A DNA stretch of 35,734 nt from NCBI GenBank assembly GCA_013812655.1, contig JACCTC010000125.1:1-35734 (forward strand). The letters are read 5' to 3'. Each line of letters opens with the position of its first letter. The stretch's first letter is position 1. Both the position numbers and the translations under genes were made by a program. This DNA is from Deltaproteobacteria bacterium (GTDB taxonomy: Bacteria > Myxococcota_A > Polyangia > Haliangiales > Haliangiaceae). The notes beneath the pieces were generated by a model. It did no database searches, was not told the origin of the DNA, and saw only the letters and a list, made by a program, of their open reading frames with translations. Of this stretch, positions 1 to 9,110 are shown piece by piece.

Positions 1-527
1 TCACGGCGCGCCACCTGCTCACCGCCGATGGCCACGTCCCGCTCACGCTCGGCGGGCGCGGTATCGCCGCGCCGGTCGCCGCCGTCGAGCTGCTGGATCC
101 GTGGAGCGGCGAGCGGCTCGGCCTCGCCGGCGCGCTGCCCGACGCCGCCCTGCGCGCAACCCGGGCGGACGATCCGGCGGCGGACTGCATCTGGTTCCCT
201 CTCGACCCTGCGCGCTCGATCGGCTTGCCAGTCCGCGAGCTCGATCGCCGGTTGCCGGCGGTCGATCAGCCGGTCTTCGTACTCGGCGCCGCGCCGGAGG
301 GCGCGTTCTTCACCCGCTGGCGCCACCGCGCCCATGTCATCCGAGTCGACGCCGACGTCCTCGAGATCCGCATGGCCGATCTCTCGATGAGCTTCGATGG
401 CTTGAGCGGCGCCCCGGTCGTTGACGCCGACGGCCGCGTCCGCGGCTTGGTCGTGCGCGGACCGGGCTACCTCGGCGCGGTCGCCTGCCTCACGTCGCCA
501 CGGCTCGACGCGCTGATAGCGGCGTGA
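1..527 (+). CDS. Trypsin-like serine peptidase, 3' part only
   Basis: Open from the window edge to a TGA at 525-527 in frame 3; the start lies upstream of the window. The visible part (about 174 residues) fits a chymotrypsin/trypsin-like (S1/HtrA-type) peptidase. It opens with TARHLL, the usual context of the catalytic histidine (TAxH). An Asp follows in ADCIWFPLD about 55 residues later, and GLSGAPVVDADGRVRGLVV carries the nucleophilic serine in its classical GxSGxPV setting. All three triad residues therefore appear present. No PDZ domain follows the protease domain, which ends the protein about 40 residues after the serine, so it is not a full DegP/HtrA. Family assignment is good; the substrate and the N-terminal export signal cannot be judged here. 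Confidence 0.72.
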   Translation, partial: TARHLLTADGHVPLTLGGRGIAAPVAAVELLDPWSGERLGLAGALPDAALRATRADDPAADCIWFPLDPARSIGLPVRELDRRLPAVDQPVFVLGAAPEGAFFTRWRHRAHVIRVDADVLEIRMADLSMSFDGLSGAPVVDADGRVRGLVVRGPGYLGAVACLTSPRLDALIAA

Positions 528-837
528 TCGCCGCGCTGTGGTCGCGGTCTCCCGTCTTTCCAGCCTGGGGTGCGCGACCTGTCCCGCCTATCCTCGTGCG
601 CGGCTGCGGTCATCCGAGTGACCGCGCCGGAGCGGACCTGAGACGATCGACGACGTCGAGCGCGCGGTCGCGATCGCCCGAACGTCGGCGGGCTATCGTT
701 CGCGGCAGATCCCCAACCCCATCGCCATCTCGGGCACCGCTCGCCAGCATTCGCTGGCTCGCTCCATCCCGGGCCCGGGCCCTGGCTCCAGCGATCGCGT
801 GCCCCACCGTTCGGGCAGGGCCATCGGGTCGTGTACG
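528..837. other. Intergenic region, no gene seen
   Basis: About 310 bp between the protease gene and the PilT-like ATPase gene. Open frames cross it on both strands but none has a recognisable protein or a good start context. No tRNA and no clear terminator hairpin were seen. It presumably holds the promoter of the ATPase gene, but I cannot point to a -35/-10 pair. Confidence 0.4.
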
Positions 838-2175
838 ATGAGCCGCGGAATGGCCAAGCTCGACGCCTATCTTCGCAGCATCGAGAAGTTCGGAGCGGCC
901 GGTGCCGTGCTCACGTCGGGTCAGCCGATCACGCTGAAGTTCCCGTCCGGCGATCGCAACGCGACGCAGGTCACGAGTCACGATCAGCTGGTCGGCATGA
1001 TCCGCGAGGTCGCCTCGCCGAGCGGCCTCGACCAGATCGATCAGGGGCGGCCCGCACGCTTCGAGATCGAGTCGGCCGGCTTCCACTACGCGATCAGCGT
1101 CGCGCCTCGCCAGGGCGCCTGGCAGGTGATGATCGAGCCAGCGAGGGCGCCGTCCGCGGTGTCGTCCGCGATCCCGACCCCGCTCCCACAGTCGGCGTCG
1201 TCGCCGTCGCAGTCATCGAGTGGCACGCATCCGCGCGCGGCAACGCCACCGCCGTTCGCGGTCGACGCCGTCGACATGATGATCGAGCGCGGCCAGTACG
1301 GCGGCGGCAGCGCTGCACCGGCACCCGCGACCACGAGCGGTAGCGCGATCCTCGACCAGATCACGCGCGCGGCACGCGGCGCACGCGCGACCGATGTCTT
1401 CATGGGCACCGGCATCGCGCCGGTGCATCGCGTCGCCGGCGAGCTCACCGCGCACGGCAACGCGATGGATGCCGAGGCGCTGTCCCGCGAGGTCGGCATC
1501 GTCGCACCAGCGATCGCGCGCGGCGCGTGGACGGACCATCGCACCGCGGTGTTCGCGTACGGCGACGGCGGCGGACGCGTGCGGGTCACGCTCGGTCGCG
1601 ATCAGCGCGGGCCCACCGCGGCGCTGCGCCTGCTCCCCGACGAGGCCCCGGCGCTCGAGCGCCTCGCGATCCCCAAGGCTGGCGAGTGGCTCGGCATGCG
1701 CGGCCTGATCGTGGTGATCGGTGGTGCCGGCGTCGGCAAGTCGGTCACGATGGCCGCGCTCGTCCGTGTCCTCGGCGAGCGCCAGCGCCGCGTCATCACG
1801 ATCGAGGATCCCATCGAGGTCGTCCACGTCGCGCCGACGATCAGCCAGCGCGCGATCGGCGAGCACGTCCTGTCCATCCGCGCGGCGGTCGCGGAGGCGC
1901 TCTCGGAAGGTGCCGACGCCATCGCGATCGGCGAGATCACGACCGCGGATGCCGCCAACGCGCTTCTCGACGCGGTGCTCGGCGGCCTGCTCGTGCTCAC
2001 CACGATCGGTGCGCCGTCCCCCGCGATCGCGCTCGAACGGATCGTCGCCCTCGCCGGTATCGACAACCGTGAGCTGGCACGCAGCGTCCTCGGCGAGTCG
2101 CTGATCGGCTCGATTCGACCGGCGATCGGCCGCGGCGGCGCGCGAACGTTCGAGACCACGAGCCGCGCCGGCTGA
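838..2175 (+). CDS. Divergent PilT/GspE-family secretion ATPase
   Basis: About 445 residues. The C-terminal half is a PilT-like ATPase: P-loop GGAGVGKS at about residues 295-302, an Asp-box-like ITIEDPIEVVH just after it, and a Walker-B-like stretch GADAIAIGE at about 358-366. Family members drive pilus retraction or type II/IV secretion as cytoplasmic hexamers. Several hallmarks are altered. The P-loop lacks the usual GPTGSGKST. The Walker B segment continues ITT, not MRD. The His-box motif (STLHT) reads LTTIGA. Upstream, two segments (about 7-100 and 170-270) both resemble the PilT N-terminal PAS-like domain, joined by a Ser/Pro-rich linker. Possible starts are 799, 838 and 850; I chose 838 because similarity begins just after it. 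It stands alone, with no pilus genes nearby, so a regulatory or orphan role is possible. Confidence 0.7.
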   Translation: MSRGMAKLDAYLRSIEKFGAAGAVLTSGQPITLKFPSGDRNATQVTSHDQLVGMIREVASPSGLDQIDQGRPARFEIESAGFHYAISVAPRQGAWQVMIEPARAPSAVSSAIPTPLPQSASSPSQSSSGTHPRAATPPPFAVDAVDMMIERGQYGGGSAAPAPATTSGSAILDQITRAARGARATDVFMGTGIAPVHRVAGELTAHGNAMDAEALSREVGIVAPAIARGAWTDHRTAVFAYGDGGGRVRVTLGRDQRGPTAALRLLPDEAPALERLAIPKAGEWLGMRGLIVVIGGAGVGKSVTMAALVRVLGERQRRVITIEDPIEVVHVAPTISQRAIGEHVLSIRAAVAEALSEGADAIAIGEITTADAANALLDAVLGGLLVLTTIGAPSPAIALERIVALAGIDNRELARSVLGESLIGSIRPAIGRGGARTFETTSRAG

Positions 2176-2296
2176 ACGCCGGCCTGACCAGCGGATAACC
2201 CAGCAAAAAATCACGTGATCCCCTCGGGGACCACCGTCGATTCACCCGGTGTGGTTTGAATCCCTCTCGGTCGCCGGGATATGATTCGGGTGAGCC

Positions 2297-3227
<931 letters not shown>

Positions 3228-3229
<2 letters not shown>

Positions 3230-3256
3230 GGGACGGTCTCCACTAACTCAACTTTC
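3228..3256 (+). repeat. REP-like element, copy 1
   Basis: A 29-bp stretch beginning AGGGGACGGTCTCC and ending ACTCAACTTTC, starting on the last two bases of the cyclase stop codon. It matches positions 12294-12322 at 25 of 29 bases by eye. Here it has no facing inverted arm. It looks like a dispersed extragenic repeat. Confidence 0.6.
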
Positions 3257-3303
3257 GATCCGCAACCCCGCAGGATCCTGAGCCTCTGTGATACGACGCA
3301 CTC

Positions 3304-4689
3304 ATGAGGATCGCGCCGGCTCTGGTCGTGCTCGTGGCGTGTGGCTCGGACGGCGCGCCGGATGGCCCGAGCTCGCCCGTCGGGCCGATGCCCGCGTACG
3401 AGCAACGCACGGGTGACGCCGCGAATGGTCGGCGCGCGCTGATCGAGGAGGGCTACGTCGGCTGCGGCGTGCCGCTGTCGGCGTATCGCAAGGTGTTCGA
3501 GCCCGCACCCGAGAGCCTGCGGCTCGCGGGACGCACGGGTGTGAATGCCGAGATGCCATACAACATGACCGCGTTTCGCACGGCGGCCGGCATCGAGGTC
3601 GTCACGCCGAACTGCCTGCAGTGCCACGCCGAGACGATCGCCGGGAAGCTCGTGATCGGGCTCGGCAACCACACCGCGGACTACACGAACGATGTCGGCG
3701 CGCTCGCCGAGGCGGTCGGTGGGCTCGTCGAGGGCGAGGCCGAGCGCGCCGAGTGGAGCCGCTGGCGTGACCGCATCGTCGCGATCGCGCCGTACACGAT
3801 CACCGCGACCCAGGGCGTCAACTCCGCCGACAACCTCGCCGCCGTGCTGTTCGCGCACCGCGATCGCGAGACCCTCGCGTGGAGCGACACGCCGCTGATG
3901 GAGCTGCCGCCCGACATCGTCGTGCCGGTCGACGTGCCGCCGTGGTGGCACATGCAGAAGAAGCACGCGATGTTCTACGTCGGCGCGGGCCGCGGCGATC
4001 ACGCGCGGATCATGATGACCGCGTCGACCTTGTGCGTGGACACCGTCGACGAGGCGCGCGCGATCGACGCGTACTTCCCCGACGTCCGGGCATATCTGAT
4101 GTCGATCCAGCCACCGGCGTGGCCCTACGCCGTCGACGCCGCGCTCGCCGCGACCGGCCGCGGGATCTTCGAACAGACGTGCGCGCGCTGCCACGGCACG
4201 TACGGCGACCTCGAGGAGTACCCGAACCTGATCGTCGCGGTCGACGAGGTCGGTACCGACGGCACGATGGCGCTCGGCGCCGGCCAGTTCGCGGATCGCT
4301 ACCTCGAGTGGTTCAACGAGTCGTTCTTCGGCGAGCTCGCGTTCCTGTCGCCGGCGCCTGGCTACGTCGCGCCGCCGCTCGACGGCGTCTGGGCGACCGC
4401 GCCGTACCTCCACAACGGCTCGGTGCCGACGCTGCGCGCGCTGCTCGATTCGTCGTTGCGCGCGACCTACTTCACGCGGTCGTTCGACACCGACGACTAC
4501 GACACCTCCGCGGTCGGGTGGCGGACGACGAAGCTCGCGACCGGTCAGTCCGAGCCGCCACGTGGCGTCCGCGCGAGCTCGATCTACGACACGACCGTGC
4601 GTGGCTACAGCAACGCCGGCCACACCTACGGCGACGCGCTGTCCGCCGGCGAGCGTGACGCGCTCCTCGAATACCTCAAGACCCTGTGA
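3304..4689 (+). CDS. Di-haem c-type cytochrome lipoprotein, RoxA-like
   Basis: 461 residues. The N-terminus MRIAPALVVLVACGS is a short lipoprotein signal with the lipid-carrying Cys at 13. Two CxxCH haem c sites are present, CLQCH at 104-108 and CARCHG at 293-298. The C-terminal part has APYLHNGSVPTLRALL followed by FDTDDYD and VGW, the arrangement found in RoxA/RoxB rubber oxygenases and related di-haem cytochromes (the APYxHNGS motif is also seen in MauG/CcpA peroxidases). The protein is therefore an exported, membrane-anchored haem enzyme or electron carrier. It is much shorter than RoxA (over 650 residues), so rubber cleavage should not be assumed; an oxygenase or peroxidase acting on another substrate is equally possible. 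There is no obvious operon partner; mutS2 begins about 70 bp downstream. Confidence 0.75.
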   Translation: MRIAPALVVLVACGSDGAPDGPSSPVGPMPAYEQRTGDAANGRRALIEEGYVGCGVPLSAYRKVFEPAPESLRLAGRTGVNAEMPYNMTAFRTAAGIEVVTPNCLQCHAETIAGKLVIGLGNHTADYTNDVGALAEAVGGLVEGEAERAEWSRWRDRIVAIAPYTITATQGVNSADNLAAVLFAHRDRETLAWSDTPLMELPPDIVVPVDVPPWWHMQKKHAMFYVGAGRGDHARIMMTASTLCVDTVDEARAIDAYFPDVRAYLMSIQPPAWPYAVDAALAATGRGIFEQTCARCHGTYGDLEEYPNLIVAVDEVGTDGTMALGAGQFADRYLEWFNESFFGELAFLSPAPGYVAPPLDGVWATAPYLHNGSVPTLRALLDSSLRATYFTRSFDTDDYDTSAVGWRTTKLATGQSEPPRGVRASSIYDTTVRGYSNAGHTYGDALSAGERDALLEYLKTL

Positions 4690-4728
4690 CCCGCTCGCCA
4701 CGGCGCTGCGTTCGTGGCAAGCAAGGGA

Positions 4729-4760
4729 CCCCCGGCTGAAGTAACCCCCGGTTGAAGTAG
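4729..4760 (+). repeat. Tandem 16-bp duplication in the mutS2 leader
   Basis: Two adjacent 16-bp units, CCCCCGGCTGAAGTAA and CCCCCGGTTGAAGTAG, differ at two positions and end directly before the mutS2 ATG. The second unit supplies GAAG in the ribosome-binding region. It may be a slippage duplication; an effect on translation initiation is possible but unproven. Confidence 0.6.
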
Positions 4761-7223
4761 ATGACCGCCGCAAAGACGCTCGAGGACCTGGGCTGGCCGA
4801 CGCTCGTCGACCACTGGGCGAAGCGCTGCGCGACGCGGCGTGGCGAGGCCCACGTGCGGACGTCGCCGCTGTTCGAGTCGATCGACGACGCGCGTGCTCG
4901 CGCCGCGGAGATCACGGAGGCTCGCAAGCTGAGCTCGCTCGCCGCGCCGCTACCGCTCGGCTCGATCAGCGACATCGCCGACGCGATCGCGCGGGTTCGC
5001 AAGTCGGCGGCGCTCGACGCGCCCGAGCTCGTCGCGGTCGCCACGACCGGCCGCTCGCTGTCGCGGCTGCGTGCCCACCTCCGCGAGCACGTCGCGGTCG
5101 CGTCGCGGCTCGCCACGCGCGGCGAGGCGATCTCGGATCTCGGGCACGTCTACCACCCGATCCTCGAGGCGTTCGACGCCGACGGCCGGCTCGTCGATCA
5201 CGCGAGTGACGCGCTCGGTCCGCTGCGCCGCGCGCTCGCCTCGATCAAGGCACAGCTCGAGAAGTCGATGTCGGGGCTGCTCACCGACGAGCGGTTCGCG
5301 CCATACCTCCAGGACGCGTACTACACGCAGCGCGAGGATCGCTACGTGCTGCCGATCCGCACCGACGGCAAGGGCTTCGTGCACGGCATCGTCCACGGCA
5401 CTTCGCAGAGCGGCCAGACGTTGTTCATCGAGCCCGAGGAGATCGTCGATCTCAACAACCGCGCGAAGCTCGCCGAGGCCGAGGTGCTCGACGAGGAGCG
5501 CCGGATCCTCGCGAAGTTCTCGGGCTGGGTCGCCGAGGAAGCCGACGCGTTCGAGGCCGCGCTCGCGACCGCCGAGACCCTCGACGTGATCGCCGCCGCC
5601 GCGATCATGGGCGACGACACGATCAGTGCCGAGCCGATCCTCGACGATGCCCCGCGGATCGCGCTGCTCCATGCGCGGCACCCGCTGATGCTGCTCGCCG
5701 AGCGACGCTGCGTCGCGAACGACGTCACCGTCGCGGCTGGCGCCACGCTCTTGATCTCGGGCCCGAACGCCGGCGGCAAGACCGTCGCGCTGAAGACCGT
5801 CGGGCTCGCCGCGCTGATGGCGCGTGCCGGCCTCCATCTCACCGCCGAGAGCGGCAGCGCGATGGGCTGGTTTCCCGACGTCCGCTCCGACATCGGCGAC
5901 GCGCAGAGCCTCGAGAACGATCTGTCGACGTTCTCCGGTCACATGGTCAACCTTCGCGAGCTGCTCGCGACCGCCGGCTCCGGCTCGCTCGTGCTGATCG
6001 ACGAGATCGCGGTCGGCACCGATCCCGAGCAGGGTGCCGCGCTCGCTCAGGCCGTGCTCGAGGCGCTCGCCGACCGCGGCGTCACCGCGATCGTCACGAC
6101 CCACTACGAGCGGCTCAAGGAGCTCGGCGCCGTCGACCAGCTGCCGCCTGGCCAGGCTACAGATCATCCGTCGAAGTTCGCGAACGCGTCGGTCGGCTTC
6201 GACCTCGCGAGGCTCGAGCCGACGTTCAAGCTGCACCTCGGCGTGCCCGGCAGCTCGGGTGCGCTCGCGGTCGCGACGCGGATGGGGATCTCGAATGCGA
6301 TCGTCGAGCGCGCGCGCGAGCTGATGGGGCCGCAGATCGCGAAGGTCGAGGATCTGCTCGCGAGTGTCGCCGACCAGCGCCGCCGCATCGAGGAGGAGCG
6401 CGCCGCGCTGCTCGCCGAGCTCGAGGCTGCCGAGGCCGAGCGCGCCGCGGCCCGCGCGTTTCGCGAGCGTTCCCAGGCTCGCTTCGAGAAGCAGACCCGC
6501 GCCGCACACGGCGAGACCCTCGCGGCGCTCAAGGCAGCACGCCGCGAGATCGACGAGGTCCGTCGCGAGGTCAAGGCACGCGCCGCGATGGCCACCATCG
6601 ATGACGTCAAGGACGTGACCCGCCGGCTGGCCGAGCCTGGCTCGACGGTCGCGCGCCTCGAGCCCAGGCGTCCCGCGCTGCCCGGCATGCCGGCGCGCCC
6701 CGAGCAGCTCACGCCCGGTGCGCCGGTGATCGTGCCGAACCTCGGGCGCGTCGAGGTCGTCGAGCTACTCGCCGACGACAAGGTCGAGGTCCGCGTCGGC
6801 TCCATGCGCGCGACCGTGCCGATCAAGGACGTCCTCCTCGACTCGCATCGCAACGCGCGGCGCGCCGGGCTGGAGACCCGCGCCAAGGCCGAGGCACGCG
6901 CGGAAGCCGGCGCCACCGGCGCGCCCGTGCAGCTCGTCGATGGCGTGCCGGCCGGCGGTCGCGCGACTGCGCGGACACTCGAGACCACCGTCGATGTCCG
7001 CGGTCACCGCGTCGACGAGGCGGTGATCCAGATCGATCGGTTCGTCGACGAGAGCCTGCTCGCCGGCCGCGAGACGATCTTCGTGATCCACGGCCACGGC
7101 ACCGGCGCGCTCAAGAAGGCGGTCCGCGCCCACCTGCAGACCCACAAGGGTATCGACAAGCTGCGCGCCGGCGAGCCGAACGAGGGTGGCGACGGCGTCA
7201 CCGTCGCGTTCCTCAAGGGGTAG
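4761..7223 (+). CDS. mutS2: MutS2 ATPase/endonuclease
   Basis: 820 residues, normal family length. The N-terminal core resembles the MutS lever and clamp regions but lacks the mismatch-recognition domain, as expected for MutS2. The ABC-type ATPase has Walker A GPNAGGKT (334-341), the signature-like STFSGHM segment, and Walker B LVLIDEIAVGTDP (Asp414-Glu415). A long charged coiled coil (about 530-640) leads to a KOW-like segment and a C-terminal Smr domain (about 744-820) with VDVRGHRVDEA and IHGHGTGALK. MutS2 proteins suppress recombination and/or rescue collided ribosomes, with the Smr domain as nuclease or binding module. The ATG at 4761 follows the tandem 16-bp leader repeat. The last 11 bp overlap the 3' end of the convergent lipoprotein gene. 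Confidence 0.96.
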   Translation: MTAAKTLEDLGWPTLVDHWAKRCATRRGEAHVRTSPLFESIDDARARAAEITEARKLSSLAAPLPLGSISDIADAIARVRKSAALDAPELVAVATTGRSLSRLRAHLREHVAVASRLATRGEAISDLGHVYHPILEAFDADGRLVDHASDALGPLRRALASIKAQLEKSMSGLLTDERFAPYLQDAYYTQREDRYVLPIRTDGKGFVHGIVHGTSQSGQTLFIEPEEIVDLNNRAKLAEAEVLDEERRILAKFSGWVAEEADAFEAALATAETLDVIAAAAIMGDDTISAEPILDDAPRIALLHARHPLMLLAERRCVANDVTVAAGATLLISGPNAGGKTVALKTVGLAALMARAGLHLTAESGSAMGWFPDVRSDIGDAQSLENDLSTFSGHMVNLRELLATAGSGSLVLIDEIAVGTDPEQGAALAQAVLEALADRGVTAIVTTHYERLKELGAVDQLPPGQATDHPSKFANASVGFDLARLEPTFKLHLGVPGSSGALAVATRMGISNAIVERARELMGPQIAKVEDLLASVADQRRRIEEERAALLAELEAAEAERAAARAFRERSQARFEKQTRAAHGETLAALKAARREIDEVRREVKARAAMATIDDVKDVTRRLAEPGSTVARLEPRRPALPGMPARPEQLTPGAPVIVPNLGRVEVVELLADDKVEVRVGSMRATVPIKDVLLDSHRNARRAGLETRAKAEARAEAGATGAPVQLVDGVPAGGRATARTLETTVDVRGHRVDEAVIQIDRFVDESLLAGRETIFVIHGHGTGALKKAVRAHLQTHKGIDKLRAGEPNEGGDGVTVAFLKG

Positions 7224-7791
7224 CAGGAGCGGCCGGCGTCGCACCGGTGGCGGGTGACAGCGGTGGCGCGACGCCGTCGGCGGGCGGCGGCGGCAGATCC
7301 GGCATCGTTCCGTCGGCGCCGGGGATCCGCCAGTTGATCAGGTGCTTCTCGGGATCGGTCTCCATGATCTCGATCTTGCGGGTCTCGCCCTGGTGCACGA
7401 CGTCGCACGTCGCGGGCTTGGCCTGGGTGACGACGATCACCTTGCGCACGCAGGTCAGCTTGACGTCGTCCGAGCCGATCTTTGCCTTGATGTCGGGCAA
7501 CAGCGCCTCGGTGTCGACGATCGTACCGACGAGCACCGCGCTCACGGTGCCCTTGTCGTCGAGGATCGTGACGTCGATCGTCAGCTGCTCGCCGGTCTGA
7601 TCGATCGCCGTGCACTGGAACTTGGCGCCCGATTTTGCCTCGAGGCCGTCCGGGCACGCGGGCGTGACCTCGATGCCCTTCTCGGCGAGCATCTTCTTGA
7701 TGAGATCCTGCGCCTTGTTCGCATCGATCTTGGTCTTGCAACCCACGGCCACGAGGGCGAGCAGCACGGCAGCGATCCGACGATCCATCAT
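7213..7791 (-). CDS. Small lipoprotein, DUF4333-like
   Basis: About 192 residues. The N-terminus MMDRRIAAVLLALVAVGC is a lipoprotein signal with Cys18 as the probable lipidation site. The body contains two similar units of about 65 residues, each with a Cys pair (ACPDGLEAKSGAKFQC; LTCVRK...ATCDVV), resembling the DUF4333-type fold. The C-terminus is Pro/Ala-rich (PPPPADGVAPP), which suggests a disordered tail. Starts at 7800, 7791 and 7788 are all possible; I chose 7791. It converges on mutS2 and overlaps it by 11 bp at the stop codons. The role is unknown; it is expected to be anchored on the outer face of a membrane. Confidence 0.72.
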   Translation of the reverse strand: MMDRRIAAVLLALVAVGCKTKIDANKAQDLIKKMLAEKGIEVTPACPDGLEAKSGAKFQCTAIDQTGEQLTIDVTILDDKGTVSAVLVGTIVDTEALLPDIKAKIGSDDVKLTCVRKVIVVTQAKPATCDVVHQGETRKIEIMETDPEKHLINWRIPGADGTMPDLPPPPADGVAPPLSPATGATPAAPATP

Positions 7792-7823
7792 GGCGCGCAT
7801 CCTAGCGCGCACGGCGCACCGAA

Positions 7824-9110
7824 TTACGGGCCGACGACCCGGAACTGCAGCTTGTAGTACGTGTCCTTCTCCTTGATCGGAGGCAACGGGATCTTCGCGG
7901 CGATCGGCTCGATGCAGCGGATCGCGCTGTCGATCTCGGCGCGGGTCATCGGCTCGAGGCTCTCGTCCTGCTCGATCGTCACGCCCTCGGGAGGTGCCTG
8001 GTAGCGCGGGCGATCGCGGGCGGTCTCGCGCGTGCGGGGCCCGACCCGGGTGACCAGCACGCGCATCACGATGTACGGATGCTTCGCGAGGCACGCGCGC
8101 ATCGCCGGCATCGCCTTGCGCACGGCGGGCCGCGCATCCTTCTCGTCGAGCGGTGCGTTGCCGCTCGTGCGATCGACGGTATCGGGCAGCTGCGCGGTGC
8201 GGAGCTCGCGGACGTGATCCTCGGCGCGGCGGCGCCACGGGCTATCGGCCGCGACCTTGAGGAACCGGCGGAAGTAGATCAGCGCGTGCTCGGGGCGGGG
8301 CGTCTCGGCGGGGAACGACTCGTACGCGAGGCCGAGCAGGTAGTCGCTCTCGCCGACGCCGAGCAGTGGCAGCGTCGGGTTCTTGAGCGTGGCCAGGTTG
8401 CGATCCGCGGTCAATGCTTCTCCGGCGGTCGTCTTCGCGTCGCTCGGCCGGCGCGCGCGGTCATAGGCTGCGGCGAGCAGCCAGCGCGCGAGGGCCTGCG
8501 CGGTGATGTCGGTCTGCTCGATCGCGGACTTCAGCGCGGTGATCGCCTCCTCGAGCCGTCCCATCGCGATCCGGACCTCGCCGAGCCGCATCCAGATCTC
8601 GACGCTGTTGACGCCGGTGGCCGCGGCCTCCGCGAACGTTTGCTCGGCGTCCGCGAGCTTGCCGTTGCGGGCCTGGCAGAGCCCGAGCTTGCGGCGTAGC
8701 TCCATCGTAGGTGAAGGCGTGCCCTTGCTGTCGGGATCGAGGCGCAGCTGCGTCCATGCCGCCTGGAAGTCGCCGGCGCACTTGCCCCAGTCGAGCAGCT
8801 GGAGGTGCGCATCGCCGCGCACGCGATAGGCCTCGGCCTCGCCCGGGACGAGCGCGATCGCCTGATCGAGCTTCTTGACCGCGACGAGTGCACTGTCGGC
8901 CGTGCGATCGCCGAGCAGCTTCTGCGCTTCCTTGACGAGCTCCGCGTACGGCAGCTTGTGCGGATCGGTCGCCTGGTCCCAGAGCTCGGACCTCTGCGCG
9001 GCTTCCTCGTCCTTGTCGACGGGAACCGGCGGGTACTTCTTCGACTGCGCCCACGCGGGGTTGGCCGCGACGAGCGCGGTCATCACCACGATGACCAGCT
9101 CGCGTCTCAT
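7824..9110 (-). CDS. Exported TPR protein with AgmX/TonB-like C-terminus
   Basis: 428 residues. A signal peptide (MRRELVIVVMTALVAANPAWA, cut before QSKK) directs it to the periplasm. Residues of about 50-320 form TPR-like helical repeats (AYRVRGDAHLQLLDWGKCAGD; EIWMRLGEVRIAMGRLEEAI). The last 100 residues, with paired cysteines (AMRACLAKHPY and SAIRCIEPIAAKIPLPP), resemble the AgmX/PglI C-terminal domain common in myxobacteria. It is the last gene of a three-gene operon; its ATG overlaps the upstream TGA by 4 bp, so translation is probably coupled. It shares a motif before the C-terminal domain (PWRRRAEDHVREL) with the two upstream genes. It is likely a scaffold in an envelope complex; no specific function can be assigned. 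Confidence 0.78.
   Translation of the reverse strand: MRRELVIVVMTALVAANPAWAQSKKYPPVPVDKDEEAAQRSELWDQATDPHKLPYAELVKEAQKLLGDRTADSALVAVKKLDQAIALVPGEAEAYRVRGDAHLQLLDWGKCAGDFQAAWTQLRLDPDSKGTPSPTMELRRKLGLCQARNGKLADAEQTFAEAAATGVNSVEIWMRLGEVRIAMGRLEEAITALKSAIEQTDITAQALARWLLAAAYDRARRPSDAKTTAGEALTADRNLATLKNPTLPLLGVGESDYLLGLAYESFPAETPRPEHALIYFRRFLKVAADSPWRRRAEDHVRELRTAQLPDTVDRTSGNAPLDEKDARPAVRKAMPAMRACLAKHPYIVMRVLVTRVGPRTRETARDRPRYQAPPEGVTIEQDESLEPMTRAEIDSAIRCIEPIAAKIPLPPIKEKDTYYKLQFRVVGP

Noticed and set aside
4950-6509. 519-codon open frame antisense to mutS2
   Set aside because: mutS2 is certain on the plus strand; this frame mirrors its codon bias.
3304-7223. Functional link between the cytochrome and mutS2
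   Set aside because: Same strand only; a 71-bp gap and unrelated roles give no support.
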